49,338 bases of DNA from Candidatus Rokuibacteriota bacterium (GTDB taxonomy: Bacteria; Methylomirabilota; Methylomirabilia; Rokubacteriales; CSP1-6), in the NCBI GenBank assembly GCA_003220615.1, contig QHTB01000147.1, positions 1 to 49,338 of the forward strand. The letters are read 5' to 3'. Under the pieces are notes generated by a model, which worked only from the letters and a program-made list of their open reading frames with translations, did no database searches and was not told the origin of the DNA. Below are positions 7,528 through 16,985 of the stretch, one piece after another. A program made the translations under genes and the position numbers. The first letter of the stretch is position 1. Every line of letters starts with the position of its first letter.

Positions 7528-8753
7528 TCGAACACCACGCTCGCGTAGCTGACGATGCCCTCGGGGTCCGGCCACATCCCGTATCGCTTCAGCGCGCCAA
7601 GCCGGCCGTCGAGAGCGTGAAGGACGGCGTAGATCGGCGACAGGCCGCAGATGCGGCGGCGATCCCCGTCAGCAGCGACACTGTCGAAGAACGCCTCGGC
7701 GTCGCCCCGTTCGACCGTCTCCAGCATCTTCCGATCCTCGGCCTCGATCCGGGCGCGCTCGGCTTTTGCGATCGGGCGCGGATCGCCGAAGCGTGGGCCC
7801 ATGTGGGCGAGATCGGCGCCCGCGATCAATGCGACGCGCCGGCCGCTCGTTGCGATGGTCTCTCCGAGCGCGGCCAGGAACCGGGCAACGCGCGCGTCGG
7901 CGGTGGGACGGCGCCGGCGTGCCAGCGCCTCGTGAGCGAAGCTGGCCAGCACCGGCACGACCGTGATGTCCCTGCGTCCGGCGTAGAGGTACTGGAGGAA
8001 CACCGCCTGGAACTCGATCGAGTGCTCGTTCCGGTGCGCCAGCTCGGAGCCGAAGCAGTCCTGCGCAGCGCGCGCGGCCAGGGCCTCGACGAAATCGCGA
8101 TCAGCGCGGGCGGGCCCGAGCGGCGTGTCGTAGTCCTTGCGGGTGAGCGCGAACGGATGGCGCATGCCGACGTGGCAGGTCCCCACGATGACGAAGAGGT
8201 CGGCCGCGCACCTCTCGGCGAGGTCGCGATAGGCCCAGGCGTATGCGGGCCCACCGCGATGGAAGTCGATGTGGGGCGCGATGATCGCCTCGACCGCCGG
8301 GGCGCTGGGCTTCGGCGGCCACGCGATGACTCCGGGGCCTTCCTGGTGAGTGAAGAAGGCGTCCATCGACGCTCGAAGCTCATCAGCTTTCCCGGGATAG
8401 GCCCCGCCGGCATGAGACGCCGGCCGGGTCGTCGCGCCGAGGAACGCGCCGTCGACCTTCGCCCGGCGCTTCGCGAAGCTCGGAGACTCGAGAAATCCGT
8501 GCTCGTCGAGCATGGAGACGATCTTGTCGATGTCCGCTCGCGTGACGTTTTCGCCCTCGTACCGGCGACTGAGGTCGGCCTGGATCTGGCCGATGGAGTG
8601 CTCGCCGTCGAAGAGGGCGACCACATCGACCAGCGCCTGAGGCAGGAGCAGGATCGATTCCGTGTAGCCGGCGGGGTCGCGCAGCGCGATGAAGCGCTGG
8701 CCTCCTTGGGCCATTGGAAAGGCTTCGATCCCGCGGAGCTTCGGCGTCTCCAT
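7512..8753 (-). CDS. PqqD-like domain fused to a Memo-family (AmmeMemoRadiSam protein B) domain
   Basis: A 413-residue protein with two parts. Residues about 30-95 (LLLPQALVDVVALFDGEHSI...LDEHGFLES) look like a PqqD-type winged-helix domain. Residues about 130-413 form a Memo domain with the expected metal/active-site set: PHIDFHRGG, GTCHVG, NEHSIEFQ, and CGLSPIYAVL. Memo proteins are related to non-haem iron dioxygenases; bacterial AmmeMemoRadiSam sets have no settled function. No AMMECR1 or radical SAM partner is present here. The upstream M20 gene overlaps it by one base (TGATG), so the two are coupled. A PqqD-like domain normally binds a peptide or partner enzyme, which is inference for this protein. 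Confidence 0.82.
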   Translation of the reverse strand: METPKLRGIEAFPMAQGGQRFIALRDPAGYTESILLLPQALVDVVALFDGEHSIGQIQADLSRRYEGENVTRADIDKIVSMLDEHGFLESPSFAKRRAKVDGAFLGATTRPASHAGGAYPGKADELRASMDAFFTHQEGPGVIAWPPKPSAPAVEAIIAPHIDFHRGGPAYAWAYRDLAERCAADLFVIVGTCHVGMRHPFALTRKDYDTPLGPARADRDFVEALAARAAQDCFGSELAHRNEHSIEFQAVFLQYLYAGRRDITVVPVLASFAHEALARRRRPTADARVARFLAALGETIATSGRRVALIAGADLAHMGPRFGDPRPIAKAERARIEAEDRKMLETVERGDAEAFFDSVAADGDRRRICGLSPIYAVLHALDGRLGALKRYGMWPDPEGIVSYASVVFDGSAS

Positions 8754-9994
8754 CAGCCCTCGAGGAACTTGAGTGCCGTTGCTGTGTAAATACGCGCGGC
8801 TTCGACCAGTTCGCTCGTCTCAACATACTCATCGACCTGATGCGGGATGAGGCGGTTTCCGGGCCCGCACGTCACGATAGGGATGCCGAGCGTCGCGCGG
8901 AGGATCGTGCCGTCGGTCGAGCCGGGCACGCCACCGAACCGGGGCGCGTGTCCCGTGACCTCTCTCACCGCGCCGGCCATGGCCTTGACCAGCGGCTCGC
9001 TGCGCTCGACCCGCGTGGCCAGGCGATAACCGTTCACGGGCCGCCAGTCGACCGTCACTCCTTCCGTTCGCGCGGAGGCCTCGCGGCAGAAGCGATCGAT
9101 CTCGGCGGCAATCGCCGTCTCATCCGGGCCGGAAGTCAGCCGGATATCGAGCGTCGCCTCGGCCGCCGCCGGGATCACGTTGGCCTGGGCGACGCCGGCG
9201 AGCGGCGAACGCACGGTGGTCGGTGTCACCGTGGGCGGGCGGAGATACGGGCTGGGCCGGCAGAGCCGGCGGAGGCGTCGCTCGAGCCGCGGCGCCTGGC
9301 TCAGCACGGTGCCCAGTGCGGCGATGGGATTGGCTCCGGCCTCGGGCATCGCGCCGTGGGCCATGCGGCCGCGCACGGTCACGCGTGCCCAGACCACACC
9401 GCGCTGCTCGAGGCACAGCTCGTTCTGCTCGGGCTCGCAGATCACCGCGGCGGTCAACGCCCGGCCGAGCGGCGTGCCGCAGAGATGGCGAGCGCCGATC
9501 ATGTCGCCCTCCTCGTCCACCAGCGCGCCCACGACGAGGGCCCCTTGAAAACGGGCGCCACTGCGCTTGATGGCGGCGGCCGCAATCATCGCCGCGGCAA
9601 GCCCGCCCTTCATGTCGGCAGCGCCACGTCCCCAGATGCGGCCGTCGGTAACGTCTGCGGCAAACGGCGGATGAGTCCACGCGGCGGGATCACCTTCGGT
9701 GACGACGTCGGTGTGGCCTTCGAGGAGCAGCGTCCTCCCCGCACTGGGCTCGCCGATCCAGCCGAGGACGTTCGGACGGCCGGCCGCAACGGGTTGAACT
9801 TCGACACTGAGGCCTTCCTTGGTGAGCCAGCGCTCGACGTACTCGGCGACAGCGGCTTCGGTGGCGACGGGATCTCCGGGACGGACGACGCTCGGGATGC
9901 GAATCAGATCGCGCGTGAGCGCGATCAGCTCGGCAGAGTCGACGTGAGCAAGAGCCTCGCGATTACTCGTGGGGAAACGAAAGGATGACGGCAT
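8753..9994 (-). CDS. M20-family metallopeptidase / deacylase (ArgE-DapE type)
   Basis: About 413 residues. Zinc ligands of the M20 family are visible: H in EGHTDVV, D in GRGAADMKGG, the EE pair in ALVDEEGD, E in ICEPE, and a C-terminal H in NRLIPHQVDEYV. The dimerisation domain includes RMAHGAMPEAGANPI. Relatives are acetylornithine deacetylase, succinyl-diaminopimelate desuccinylase and various N-acyl amino-acid hydrolases; the sequence does not decide between them. The frame is open to 10153, but that region lies in the neighbouring gene and has no M20 similarity, so I chose the ATG at 9994, with no clear RBS. It overlaps the preceding gene by 32 bases and the Memo gene by one. Confidence 0.85.
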   Translation of the reverse strand: MPSSFRFPTSNREALAHVDSAELIALTRDLIRIPSVVRPGDPVATEAAVAEYVERWLTKEGLSVEVQPVAAGRPNVLGWIGEPSAGRTLLLEGHTDVVTEGDPAAWTHPPFAADVTDGRIWGRGAADMKGGLAAAMIAAAAIKRSGARFQGALVVGALVDEEGDMIGARHLCGTPLGRALTAAVICEPEQNELCLEQRGVVWARVTVRGRMAHGAMPEAGANPIAALGTVLSQAPRLERRLRRLCRPSPYLRPPTVTPTTVRSPLAGVAQANVIPAAAEATLDIRLTSGPDETAIAAEIDRFCREASARTEGVTVDWRPVNGYRLATRVERSEPLVKAMAGAVREVTGHAPRFGGVPGSTDGTILRATLGIPIVTCGPGNRLIPHQVDEYVETSELVEAARIYTATALKFLEG

Positions 9995-10265
9995 CCAGGC
10001 GGATGACGCGATATTCCTCGCCGGCGACGTAGAAGTAGTGGCCTTCCACCTCCTCGGCGCTCTCCTCGAAGGCGACGACGGTTTTGATCCCCGGCATCTC
10101 GCGGAAGGCGTTCGCGCCCTCGTCGAAGCCGTCGCCGCGGGCGACGACCTCACCGTACCGGATCGGCGAACCCTTCGGGCAGTGAACGCGCACGTCTGCA
10201 GGACCCTCAGCCAGGAGCCGTACCAGGAGATTGATGCCGTACACCTGGATGGGAATGTTCGTCAT
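9963..10265 (-). CDS. Small GroES-like beta-barrel protein
   Basis: A 100-residue protein from ATG 10265 (MTNIPIQVYGINLLVRL). The middle and end (SPIRYGEVVARGDGFDEGANAF..., then GEEYRVIRLDAVILSFP) recall the GroES/chaperonin-10 fold: a G-x-V-x-A-x-G strand, a shift through a charged segment, and a closing EEY-x-(V/I)-I-R-x-x-x-I-L motif. The resemblance is weak and a different small beta-barrel is possible. No groEL is adjacent, so it is not the main co-chaperonin of the cell on this evidence. An alternative ATG at 10274 falls inside a promoter palindrome. It is the first gene of the minus-strand operon that runs to the ThDP enzymes. Confidence 0.45.
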   Translation of the reverse strand: MTNIPIQVYGINLLVRLLAEGPADVRVHCPKGSPIRYGEVVARGDGFDEGANAFREMPGIKTVVAFEESAEEVEGHYFYVAGEEYRVIRLDAVILSFPHE

Positions 10266-10272
10266 GCGGGTC

Positions 10273-10292
10273 ATGATACCACGCGGTATCAT
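10273..10292. promoter_or_regulatory. Palindrome with divergent -10 hexamers
   Basis: A perfect 8-bp inverted repeat (ATGATACC, 4-base spacer, GGTATCAT) lies in the 43 bases between the divergent starts at 10265 and 10309. Each arm contains TATCAT, a five-of-six match to the -10 box, one on each strand. On the minus strand the hexamer ends 7 bases before ATG 10265, which would give a leaderless message. On the plus strand it would give a leader of about 10 bases. Confidence 0.45.
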
Positions 10293-10308
10293 CGCGCCGG
10301 GGCGCGCC

Positions 10309-12135
<1,827 letters not shown>

Positions 12136-12141
12136 GCCGCC

Positions 12142-13530
12142 TCACGTCCCCTCGGCGGGGACGTCGAGCTGGCGCGGCACTTCCGGCGCATCCAGTGCCC
12201 GCGGCTGTTCGTCGATGGGCTCGAGCGGCGGGATGTCTGCGGTCGTGCCGACGCCAAGGTCGCGAAACCGGCGGGCCGTCGGCAGCACGCGTGACTCCAG
12301 CGATCCCACCGCCTTGTTGTACGCCGACGTCGCCTTGCCGAGCTTGTCGCCCACGTCCTCCAGGTGTCCGATCATGACGCGCACGCGCTCGTAGAGTTCC
12401 TGGCCCAGGCGGCGGACCTTCTCGGCGTTCTCGGCGAGCTGCTGCTGCTGCCAGCCGTAATAGGTCGCGCGCAGGAGCGCATAGAGCGTGGTCGGCGTGG
12501 CCACCACGATCTTCTTGGCCATGCCGTCCTCGATCAGCCCGCTGTCGGCGTGCGCCGCGGCGGCCGCGAACGATTCTCCCGAGATGAACATGACGACGAA
12601 GTCCGCAGACTTGGCGAACTCCTCCTGGTAGGCCTTGGCGGCCAGCGCGTTCATGTGCTGGCGCACCTGCTGGGCGTGGCGACGCAGCGCCTCGCGCCGG
12701 TCTCTCTCGGTGGTGGCGGCCATGGCGTCGAGGTAACCGTCCGCCGGCGCTTTCGCGTCGACGATCACCTCGCGACCGTTGGGCAGGTGGACGACCATGT
12801 CCGGCCTGAGCCGGCCTGTCTCGGTGTCCGTGGTCACCTGCTCGACGTAGTCGCAGTATTCGGTCAACCCAGCCAGCTCGACCACGCGACGCAGCGTGAT
12901 TTCCCCCCACCGCCCGCGGACCTGGGAGCCGCGGAGCGCGGTCACGAGGTTCCCGGCCTCTCGCTGAAGCTCCGAGCTGCTGGTGCTGAGGTGCTCGACC
13001 TGCTGCTTGAGGCTCGCGTAGGCGTGCTCACGCTTCGTCTCGATCTCGCGCAGGTGTTGTTCGTACCGCTCGAGGTCCTGGCGGAGCGACGACACGAGGC
13101 CGTCCATCGTCGTCTGACGCGCGGCGAGCTGGGTGTCGACCTTCTGTCCGGCGAGCTGGAGGAAGTCCGCCTTGGCCGTCTCGAGGGCGCGCGCGCTCAG
13201 GTCGGCAAAAGCCTCGCGGAGCTGCTCGCGCGAATCGGCCAGCAGGCGCTTCTGCTCCTCGAGATTCTCCCGCGTCGCCTCGGACCGCGCGTCGGCCTGG
13301 GCGCGGAGCTGGCGCTCGAGATCGAGGCTCTGACGTAGGTCGGACAACTCGAGCTCACGCTGCGTGAGCTGCTTGCGGAGATCGTCGCCCAGGGCCTCGG
13401 CGGCGGCCTGGCGGCCGGCGAGGGCTTCGCGCTCGCCGAGCGCGTGAGCACGATAGTGGCCACGGGCGAGCGTCCACGCGAGGCCGCCACCGACGACGAG
13501 ACCGGCCACCACCAGGAGCGCGTCAGCCAC
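12142..13530 (-). CDS. rmuC: DNA recombination protein RmuC
   Basis: A 462-residue protein with the RmuC layout: an N-terminal membrane helix (ADALLVVAGLVVGGGLAWTLA), a long coiled coil (about residues 35-190), and a PD-(D/E)xK-like RmuC domain (about 200-420). The core motifs RGRWGEITLRRVVELAG, RPDMVVHLPNGREVIVDAKAP and FISGESF are present. RmuC limits inversions and other short-repeat rearrangements in E. coli; it is thought to act on DNA structures. The GTG at 13530 is chosen because it places the membrane helix at the very N-terminus and overlaps the upstream TIGR02757 stop region by 8 bases. The frame is open for another 25 codons without similarity. Confidence 0.9.
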   Translation of the reverse strand: MADALLVVAGLVVGGGLAWTLARGHYRAHALGEREALAGRQAAAEALGDDLRKQLTQRELELSDLRQSLDLERQLRAQADARSEATRENLEEQKRLLADSREQLREAFADLSARALETAKADFLQLAGQKVDTQLAARQTTMDGLVSSLRQDLERYEQHLREIETKREHAYASLKQQVEHLSTSSSELQREAGNLVTALRGSQVRGRWGEITLRRVVELAGLTEYCDYVEQVTTDTETGRLRPDMVVHLPNGREVIVDAKAPADGYLDAMAATTERDRREALRRHAQQVRQHMNALAAKAYQEEFAKSADFVVMFISGESFAAAAAHADSGLIEDGMAKKIVVATPTTLYALLRATYYGWQQQQLAENAEKVRRLGQELYERVRVMIGHLEDVGDKLGKATSAYNKAVGSLESRVLPTARRFRDLGVGTTADIPPLEPIDEQPRALDAPEVPRQLDVPAEGT

Positions 13531-14401
13531 GGCGCGTGCCTCGCCAGTGGCGGCACACGACGCGGAGCCCGCAGGGCGCGCACACGACCGCGTCGCGCCT
13601 ATCACGGCAGTCGCCCGACATGCGTTTGTGGCAGAGCGCGAAGTCGTACTTCACGGGATCCTGAGGATCGATGGCCGCGAGCGAGAGCGTGATGTCCTCC
13701 GCCATGCGCCAGTTCCGAGATTTCCGGCGCGTGAGGCCGATGGCCCGGCTCATGTTCTCCACGTGCGTGTCCACCGGCATCAGCAGCCGCGCCGGAGACA
13801 CCGAGGTCCAGAGCCCGAAATCTGGCGGCTCGCGCCGGACCATCCAGCGGAGGAACAGGTGCAGGCGTTTGCACGGCCCGCCCGCTGACGGCAGCGGGAA
13901 GAGGTGCCGGTAGCCGCGAGACAGTCGTCCTCGCGGGAACACGTGGCCGAGCTCCGCCTCGAGGAAGACACGCACGAAGCGCTCCAGGACGGGACCGATC
14001 GGGCCGGCGGCATCGGAGTCGCCGGCGAGGAAGCACTTCTCGAGTGTGCCGTGGCGCGCCAGGGCGCCGCGAGCGGCCACACAGAACGCGACGATGTCAC
14101 GCGGACGGTTGAAGCGATACCGGAAGCGCGCAAACGCCTCACCGTCGCGCGCCGGGTCGAAGCGGGCGACGAACTCCGCCGGCGATGGGCCCATCTCGTG
14201 GAGCACGCGCTCGAGCTCCCGGCTGAAGAGATCGACACGTCCATAGGCCAGACACGCGGTCAGCAGCGCGACGATTTCTCGGTCGCGCGGATCAGGATAA
14301 CGGAGAGGAAATCGGATGGCGTCGCGCTCGACCCGGGCGGCGTAGTCGAAGTCGCGGTAGAGCTGCTCGAGCGGTTCGCGCAATGCGCCGGCTCGTCTCA
14401 T
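13523..14401 (-). CDS. TIGR02757 family protein (DUF2400)
   Basis: A 292-residue protein of a conserved family without a proven function. Recognisable stretches are FPLRYPDPRDREIVALLTACLAYGRV (about residues 31-55), the FLRWMVRREPPDFGLW segment, and VDTHVENMSRAIGLTRRKSRNWRMAEDIT. It ends in a cysteine-rich tail (CHKRMSGDC, then CAPCGLRVVC), which resembles the iron-sulfur tail of helix-hairpin-helix DNA glycosylases; a DNA-binding role is therefore possible but unproven. It is the first gene of a two-gene unit with rmuC (8-base overlap), which fits a DNA maintenance context. Divergent from nadX. Confidence 0.85.
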   Translation of the reverse strand: MRRAGALREPLEQLYRDFDYAARVERDAIRFPLRYPDPRDREIVALLTACLAYGRVDLFSRELERVLHEMGPSPAEFVARFDPARDGEAFARFRYRFNRPRDIVAFCVAARGALARHGTLEKCFLAGDSDAAGPIGPVLERFVRVFLEAELGHVFPRGRLSRGYRHLFPLPSAGGPCKRLHLFLRWMVRREPPDFGLWTSVSPARLLMPVDTHVENMSRAIGLTRRKSRNWRMAEDITLSLAAIDPQDPVKYDFALCHKRMSGDCRDRRDAVVCAPCGLRVVCRHWRGTRRG

Positions 14402-14414
14402 TCGCCGCTGACGC

Positions 14415-14428
14415 GCATGATAACATGC
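14415..14428. promoter_or_regulatory. Palindrome between TIGR02757 gene and nadX
   Basis: GCATG-ATAA-CATGC lies in the 33-base divergent gap. The minus strand reads TATCAT (14422-14417), a good -10 hexamer for the TIGR02757 gene, and the plus strand reads GATAAC in the same place for nadX. It could be an operator or simply paired promoters. Confidence 0.35.
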
Positions 14429-14434
14429 TCCGCC

Positions 14435-15244
14435 GTGGCGAAACTCCGCGACGTCGGCGTGTGCGGGCTCGGCGTGATCGGACGCGCGGTCTGTCGCGCG
14501 CTCGACGGCGGCATCCCCGGCCTACGCCTCGGCGGCGCCATGACGCGGAGCCGCGCGGCGGGCGAAGCCTTCCTGGCCACGCTCCAGTCCGCGCCACCGT
14601 TCCTGCCGCTCGAGGACCTCATCGCGACGTGCGATCTGATCGTGGAAGCCTCCACGCAGTCGCATCTCGCGGAGATCGCGCCGAAGGTCCTCCAGGGCGG
14701 CCGCGATCTCGTCGTGCTCTCGGCGGGCGGCTTGCTCGGCCGTGGCGACTGGGTCGCGCTGGCCGAGGCCAATCGCTGTCGCATCTACGTGCCGTCGGGC
14801 GCCATCGCGGGCCTCGATGGCGTCAAGGGCGCCAGCGTCGGCGCCGTGACGTCGGTCACGATGGAGACACGCAAGCCGCCCCGTGGACTGGCCGGCGCCC
14901 CGTGGATCGTTCAGCAGAAGATCGACCTCGATGCCATCACGAAGGAGACGCTGATCTTCGAGGGCCCGGCGACGGAGGCGTGTCGCGCGTTCCCCGCCAA
15001 CGTCAACGTCGTGGCAGCGCTGTCGCTGGCCGGCGTCGGACCGGAGCGGACACGGATCAAGATCTACGCGGTGCCGGGCCTCGGCCGCAACCAGCACCGG
15101 GTCACCATCGAAGGTGAATTCGGCCGGCTCTCCGTCGAGTTGGAGAACGTGCCGTCGGAGAATCCCAAGACCGGCAAGCTCTCGTACCTCTCGACGATCG
15201 CGCTCCTCCGCCAGCTCGGCGCCCCGCTGGTCGTCGGCACCTGA
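14435..15244 (+). CDS. nadX: L-aspartate dehydrogenase
   Basis: A 269-residue protein, normal length for the family. The Rossmann motif VGVCGLGVIGRAVCRAL is at about residues 5-20. LVVLSAGGLLG and the YVPSGAIAGLDG segment (about 113-130) and the final QHRVTIEGEFG (about 225) are the aspartate-dehydrogenase domain. The enzyme oxidises aspartate to iminoaspartate with NAD(P), replacing NadB in NAD synthesis, or works in aspartate catabolism. nadA and nadC are not in view. GTG 14435 is preferred; an in-frame ATG at 14417 lies in the promoter palindrome. The 3' end overlaps the over-extended tail of the convergent nuclease gene. Confidence 0.88.
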   Translation: MAKLRDVGVCGLGVIGRAVCRALDGGIPGLRLGGAMTRSRAAGEAFLATLQSAPPFLPLEDLIATCDLIVEASTQSHLAEIAPKVLQGGRDLVVLSAGGLLGRGDWVALAEANRCRIYVPSGAIAGLDGVKGASVGAVTSVTMETRKPPRGLAGAPWIVQQKIDLDAITKETLIFEGPATEACRAFPANVNVVAALSLAGVGPERTRIKIYAVPGLGRNQHRVTIEGEFGRLSVELENVPSENPKTGKLSYLSTIALLRQLGAPLVVGT

Positions 15245-15749
15245 CCGAAGGGAGTTGCGCCGGGCCTCGGGGATGGCGCTCTGCCGAGACCCGTGTCTCA
15301 GGGTACCGTGCCACCGCCGCGGAACGGTCGTATCTCCGGGGGATGTTGGGTAGTGTGGTCGCGGCGGGGCGCCGAGGCCGCCGTGCCGTACGCAGTGGCT
15401 TCGCATAACCCTCGGCTCGCAGCACCGCCGATACGTTCCAGCCGTCGACGTACACATCGGCCAGCGTCCGACAGTAGACGTCCTTGCCGTGGCGCACGAT
15501 GACGACGTTACCGGACCTCAGCAGCGCCAGCAGGCGGTAGGTCGCGCGACCTGAGCCCGGCTCGCCGCGTTCAGGAGTGTCGATGCCCAGGATGCGGATG
15601 CGCTCGCCGTGGAGCCTGAACGTATCGCCGTCGACGACTCTCAGTGGAAGGGCGCGATGGACGGTCGGCGGGCACGGTGCGTGATCACGCGCGGTCGCCA
15701 TCGCCGGGAGCCCGACGATGATGACGAGCGCGACAACGTGGCCGCCCAT
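15102..15749 (-). CDS. Staphylococcal-nuclease-like protein with an aberrant C-terminal tail
   Basis: A 215-residue ORF from ATG 15749. Residues 1-22 look like a signal peptide (GHVVALVIIVGLPAMATA). Residues about 30-115 are an SNase fold: VVDGDTFRLHGERIRILGIDTPE carries the Asp/Thr calcium-site pattern, and DVYVDGWNVSAVLRAEGYAKPL closes the domain. Nuclease activity outside the cytoplasm is plausible, although the family also has non-catalytic members. The last ~90 residues are Arg/Pro-rich, translate straight through a dispersed repeat (15285-15361) and run 143 bases into the convergent nadX. I think the original stop was lost when repeat sequence arrived, or the true protein ends near 15400 by another mechanism. 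Confidence 0.65.
   Translation of the reverse strand: MGGHVVALVIIVGLPAMATARDHAPCPPTVHRALPLRVVDGDTFRLHGERIRILGIDTPERGEPGSGRATYRLLALLRSGNVVIVRHGKDVYCRTLADVYVDGWNVSAVLRAEGYAKPLRTARRPRRPAATTLPNIPRRYDRSAAVARYPETRVSAERHPRGPAQLPSVRCRRPAGRRAGGGARSSRGTRACRSWDSPTARSPTRRRAGRIHLRW
15285..15361. repeat. Dispersed repeat family C, copy 1
   Basis: A 77-base element starting CGAGACCCGTGTCTCAGGG and ending GTTGGGTAGTGTGGTCG. It has conserved ends and a variable centre of about 25 bases. The left end contains a small hairpin (GAGAC-CCGT-GTCTC). Copy 2 lies at 15889-15966 in the same orientation. It lies inside the tail of the nuclease ORF. Confidence 0.75.
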
Positions 15750-15888
15750 GACGTGCTCATCCTGCCGCGCCGCCGAGCGTGTGTCGATGTCCAATCTTCG
15801 AGACACCCGCAACAGACCCGACGCGTCGGAAACAGTACGAAGCTCGCGCGCAAGCATTAGCCGCGGCGTGGGGCGGCGGGTGGCTCAT

Positions 15889-15966
15889 CGAGACCCGTGT
15901 CTCAGGGTACTGTGCCCCCGCCGCGTCCAGGAGAAGGCCGCCAAGGGAAGTTGGGTGGCGTGGTCG
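15889..15966. repeat. Dispersed repeat family C, copy 2
   Basis: A second copy of the element at 15285-15361, sharing the first 36 bases with two mismatches and the last 17 with two mismatches. It lies between the nuclease gene and trxB, 33 bases beyond the trxB stop. With copy 1 it brackets the nuclease gene as direct repeats about 604 bases apart. Confidence 0.75.
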
Positions 15967-15998
15967 AGATTGAGCCACCCGCCACCCCACCTCGCGAG

Positions 15999-16934
15999 CT
16001 AGTGCGGCTGCGTCGCCTCGAGATACCGCTCGGCCTCGAGCGCGGCCATGCACCCCGTCCCCGCCGCGGTCACGGCCTGGCGGTACACGTGGTCCTGGAC
16101 GTCGCCGGCGGCGAAGACACCCGGGACCGACGTCTGCGTCGTGCCGGGCTTCACCTTGATGTACTCGTTGGGCAGCAGCTCGATCTGACCGCGGAAGAGC
16201 TGCGTGTTCGGCTGATGGCCGATGGCGACGAAGAGCCCATCGACCGAGCGCTCGACGAGCGCGCCCGTCTTGACGTTGCGGAGCTTCACGCCGGTGACCT
16301 TGCCCTGGGCAGGATCGAGGATCTCCTCGACGGTCGAGTCCCAGAGGAACTGGATCTTCGGATTCTTGAACGCGCGGTCTTGCATGATCTTGGAGCCGCG
16401 CAACGCATCGCGGCGATGGACGAGGTCCACCGAGCTGCCGAGCCGCGAGAGGTAGAGCGCTTCCTCCAGCGCGGAGTCGCCACCGCCCACGACCATGATC
16501 TTCTGGTCCTTGAAGAAGAAGCCGTCGCACGTCGCGCACGTCGAGACGCCGCGGCCCATGAGCTGCATCTCGGCCTCGAGGCCGAGGAGCTTCGAGGATG
16601 CGCCCGTGGCGATGATCACGGTGTGACCTTCGTAGAGGGCATCGCCGGCCCACACCTTGAACGGCGCCGCCGAGAAGTCCACCCGCGTGGCGTCCTCGGG
16701 AATCATCTCCGTCCCGAAGCGCTCTGCCTGCTTCCTGAAGTTCTCCATCAGCTCCGGGCCCATGAGGCCGTCGACGAAGCCTGGATAGTTCTCGACGAGC
16801 GTCGTGAGCATGAGCTGGCCACCGGACTGAACACCGGTCAGCATGAGGGGCGCCAGGTTGGCCCGAGCAGCGTAGATCGCCGCCGTGTAGCCGGCAGGGC
16901 CGGACCCGATGATGACCACCTTGCGCGTCGCCAT
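15999..16934 (-). CDS. trxB: Thioredoxin-disulfide reductase
   Basis: A 311-residue flavoenzyme of standard low-molecular-weight TrxB length. FAD-binding GSGPAGYTAAIYAARA is at about residues 10-25, the redox-active CATC motif at 134-137 (VSTCATCDG), the NADPH motif GGGDSALEEALYL at about 152-165, and the closing FAD motif GVFAAGDVQDHVYRQAVTAAGTGC near 275-298. It passes electrons from NADPH to thioredoxin in the cytoplasm. RBS is GGGGTAGGA just before ATG 16934. It is 51 bases after the HAD gene and could be last in that operon. Thioredoxin is not encoded nearby. Confidence 0.95.
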   Translation of the reverse strand: MATRKVVIIGSGPAGYTAAIYAARANLAPLMLTGVQSGGQLMLTTLVENYPGFVDGLMGPELMENFRKQAERFGTEMIPEDATRVDFSAAPFKVWAGDALYEGHTVIIATGASSKLLGLEAEMQLMGRGVSTCATCDGFFFKDQKIMVVGGGDSALEEALYLSRLGSSVDLVHRRDALRGSKIMQDRAFKNPKIQFLWDSTVEEILDPAQGKVTGVKLRNVKTGALVERSVDGLFVAIGHQPNTQLFRGQIELLPNEYIKVKPGTTQTSVPGVFAAGDVQDHVYRQAVTAAGTGCMAALEAERYLEATQPH

Positions 16935-16985
16935 TCCTACCCCCTCGTCCTTAGATGTACTGCCGGTGGTGTCGGATGCACAGCC

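Noticed and set aside
9995..10153. A longer N-terminus for the M20 enzyme
   Set aside because: The extension lies in the small GroES-like gene's coding region, is low complexity, and precedes where M20 proteins normally begin.
15749..15857. A start at 15857 for the nuclease-like protein
   Set aside because: The extra residues precede a clear signal peptide and would place it internally; ATG 15749 is better.
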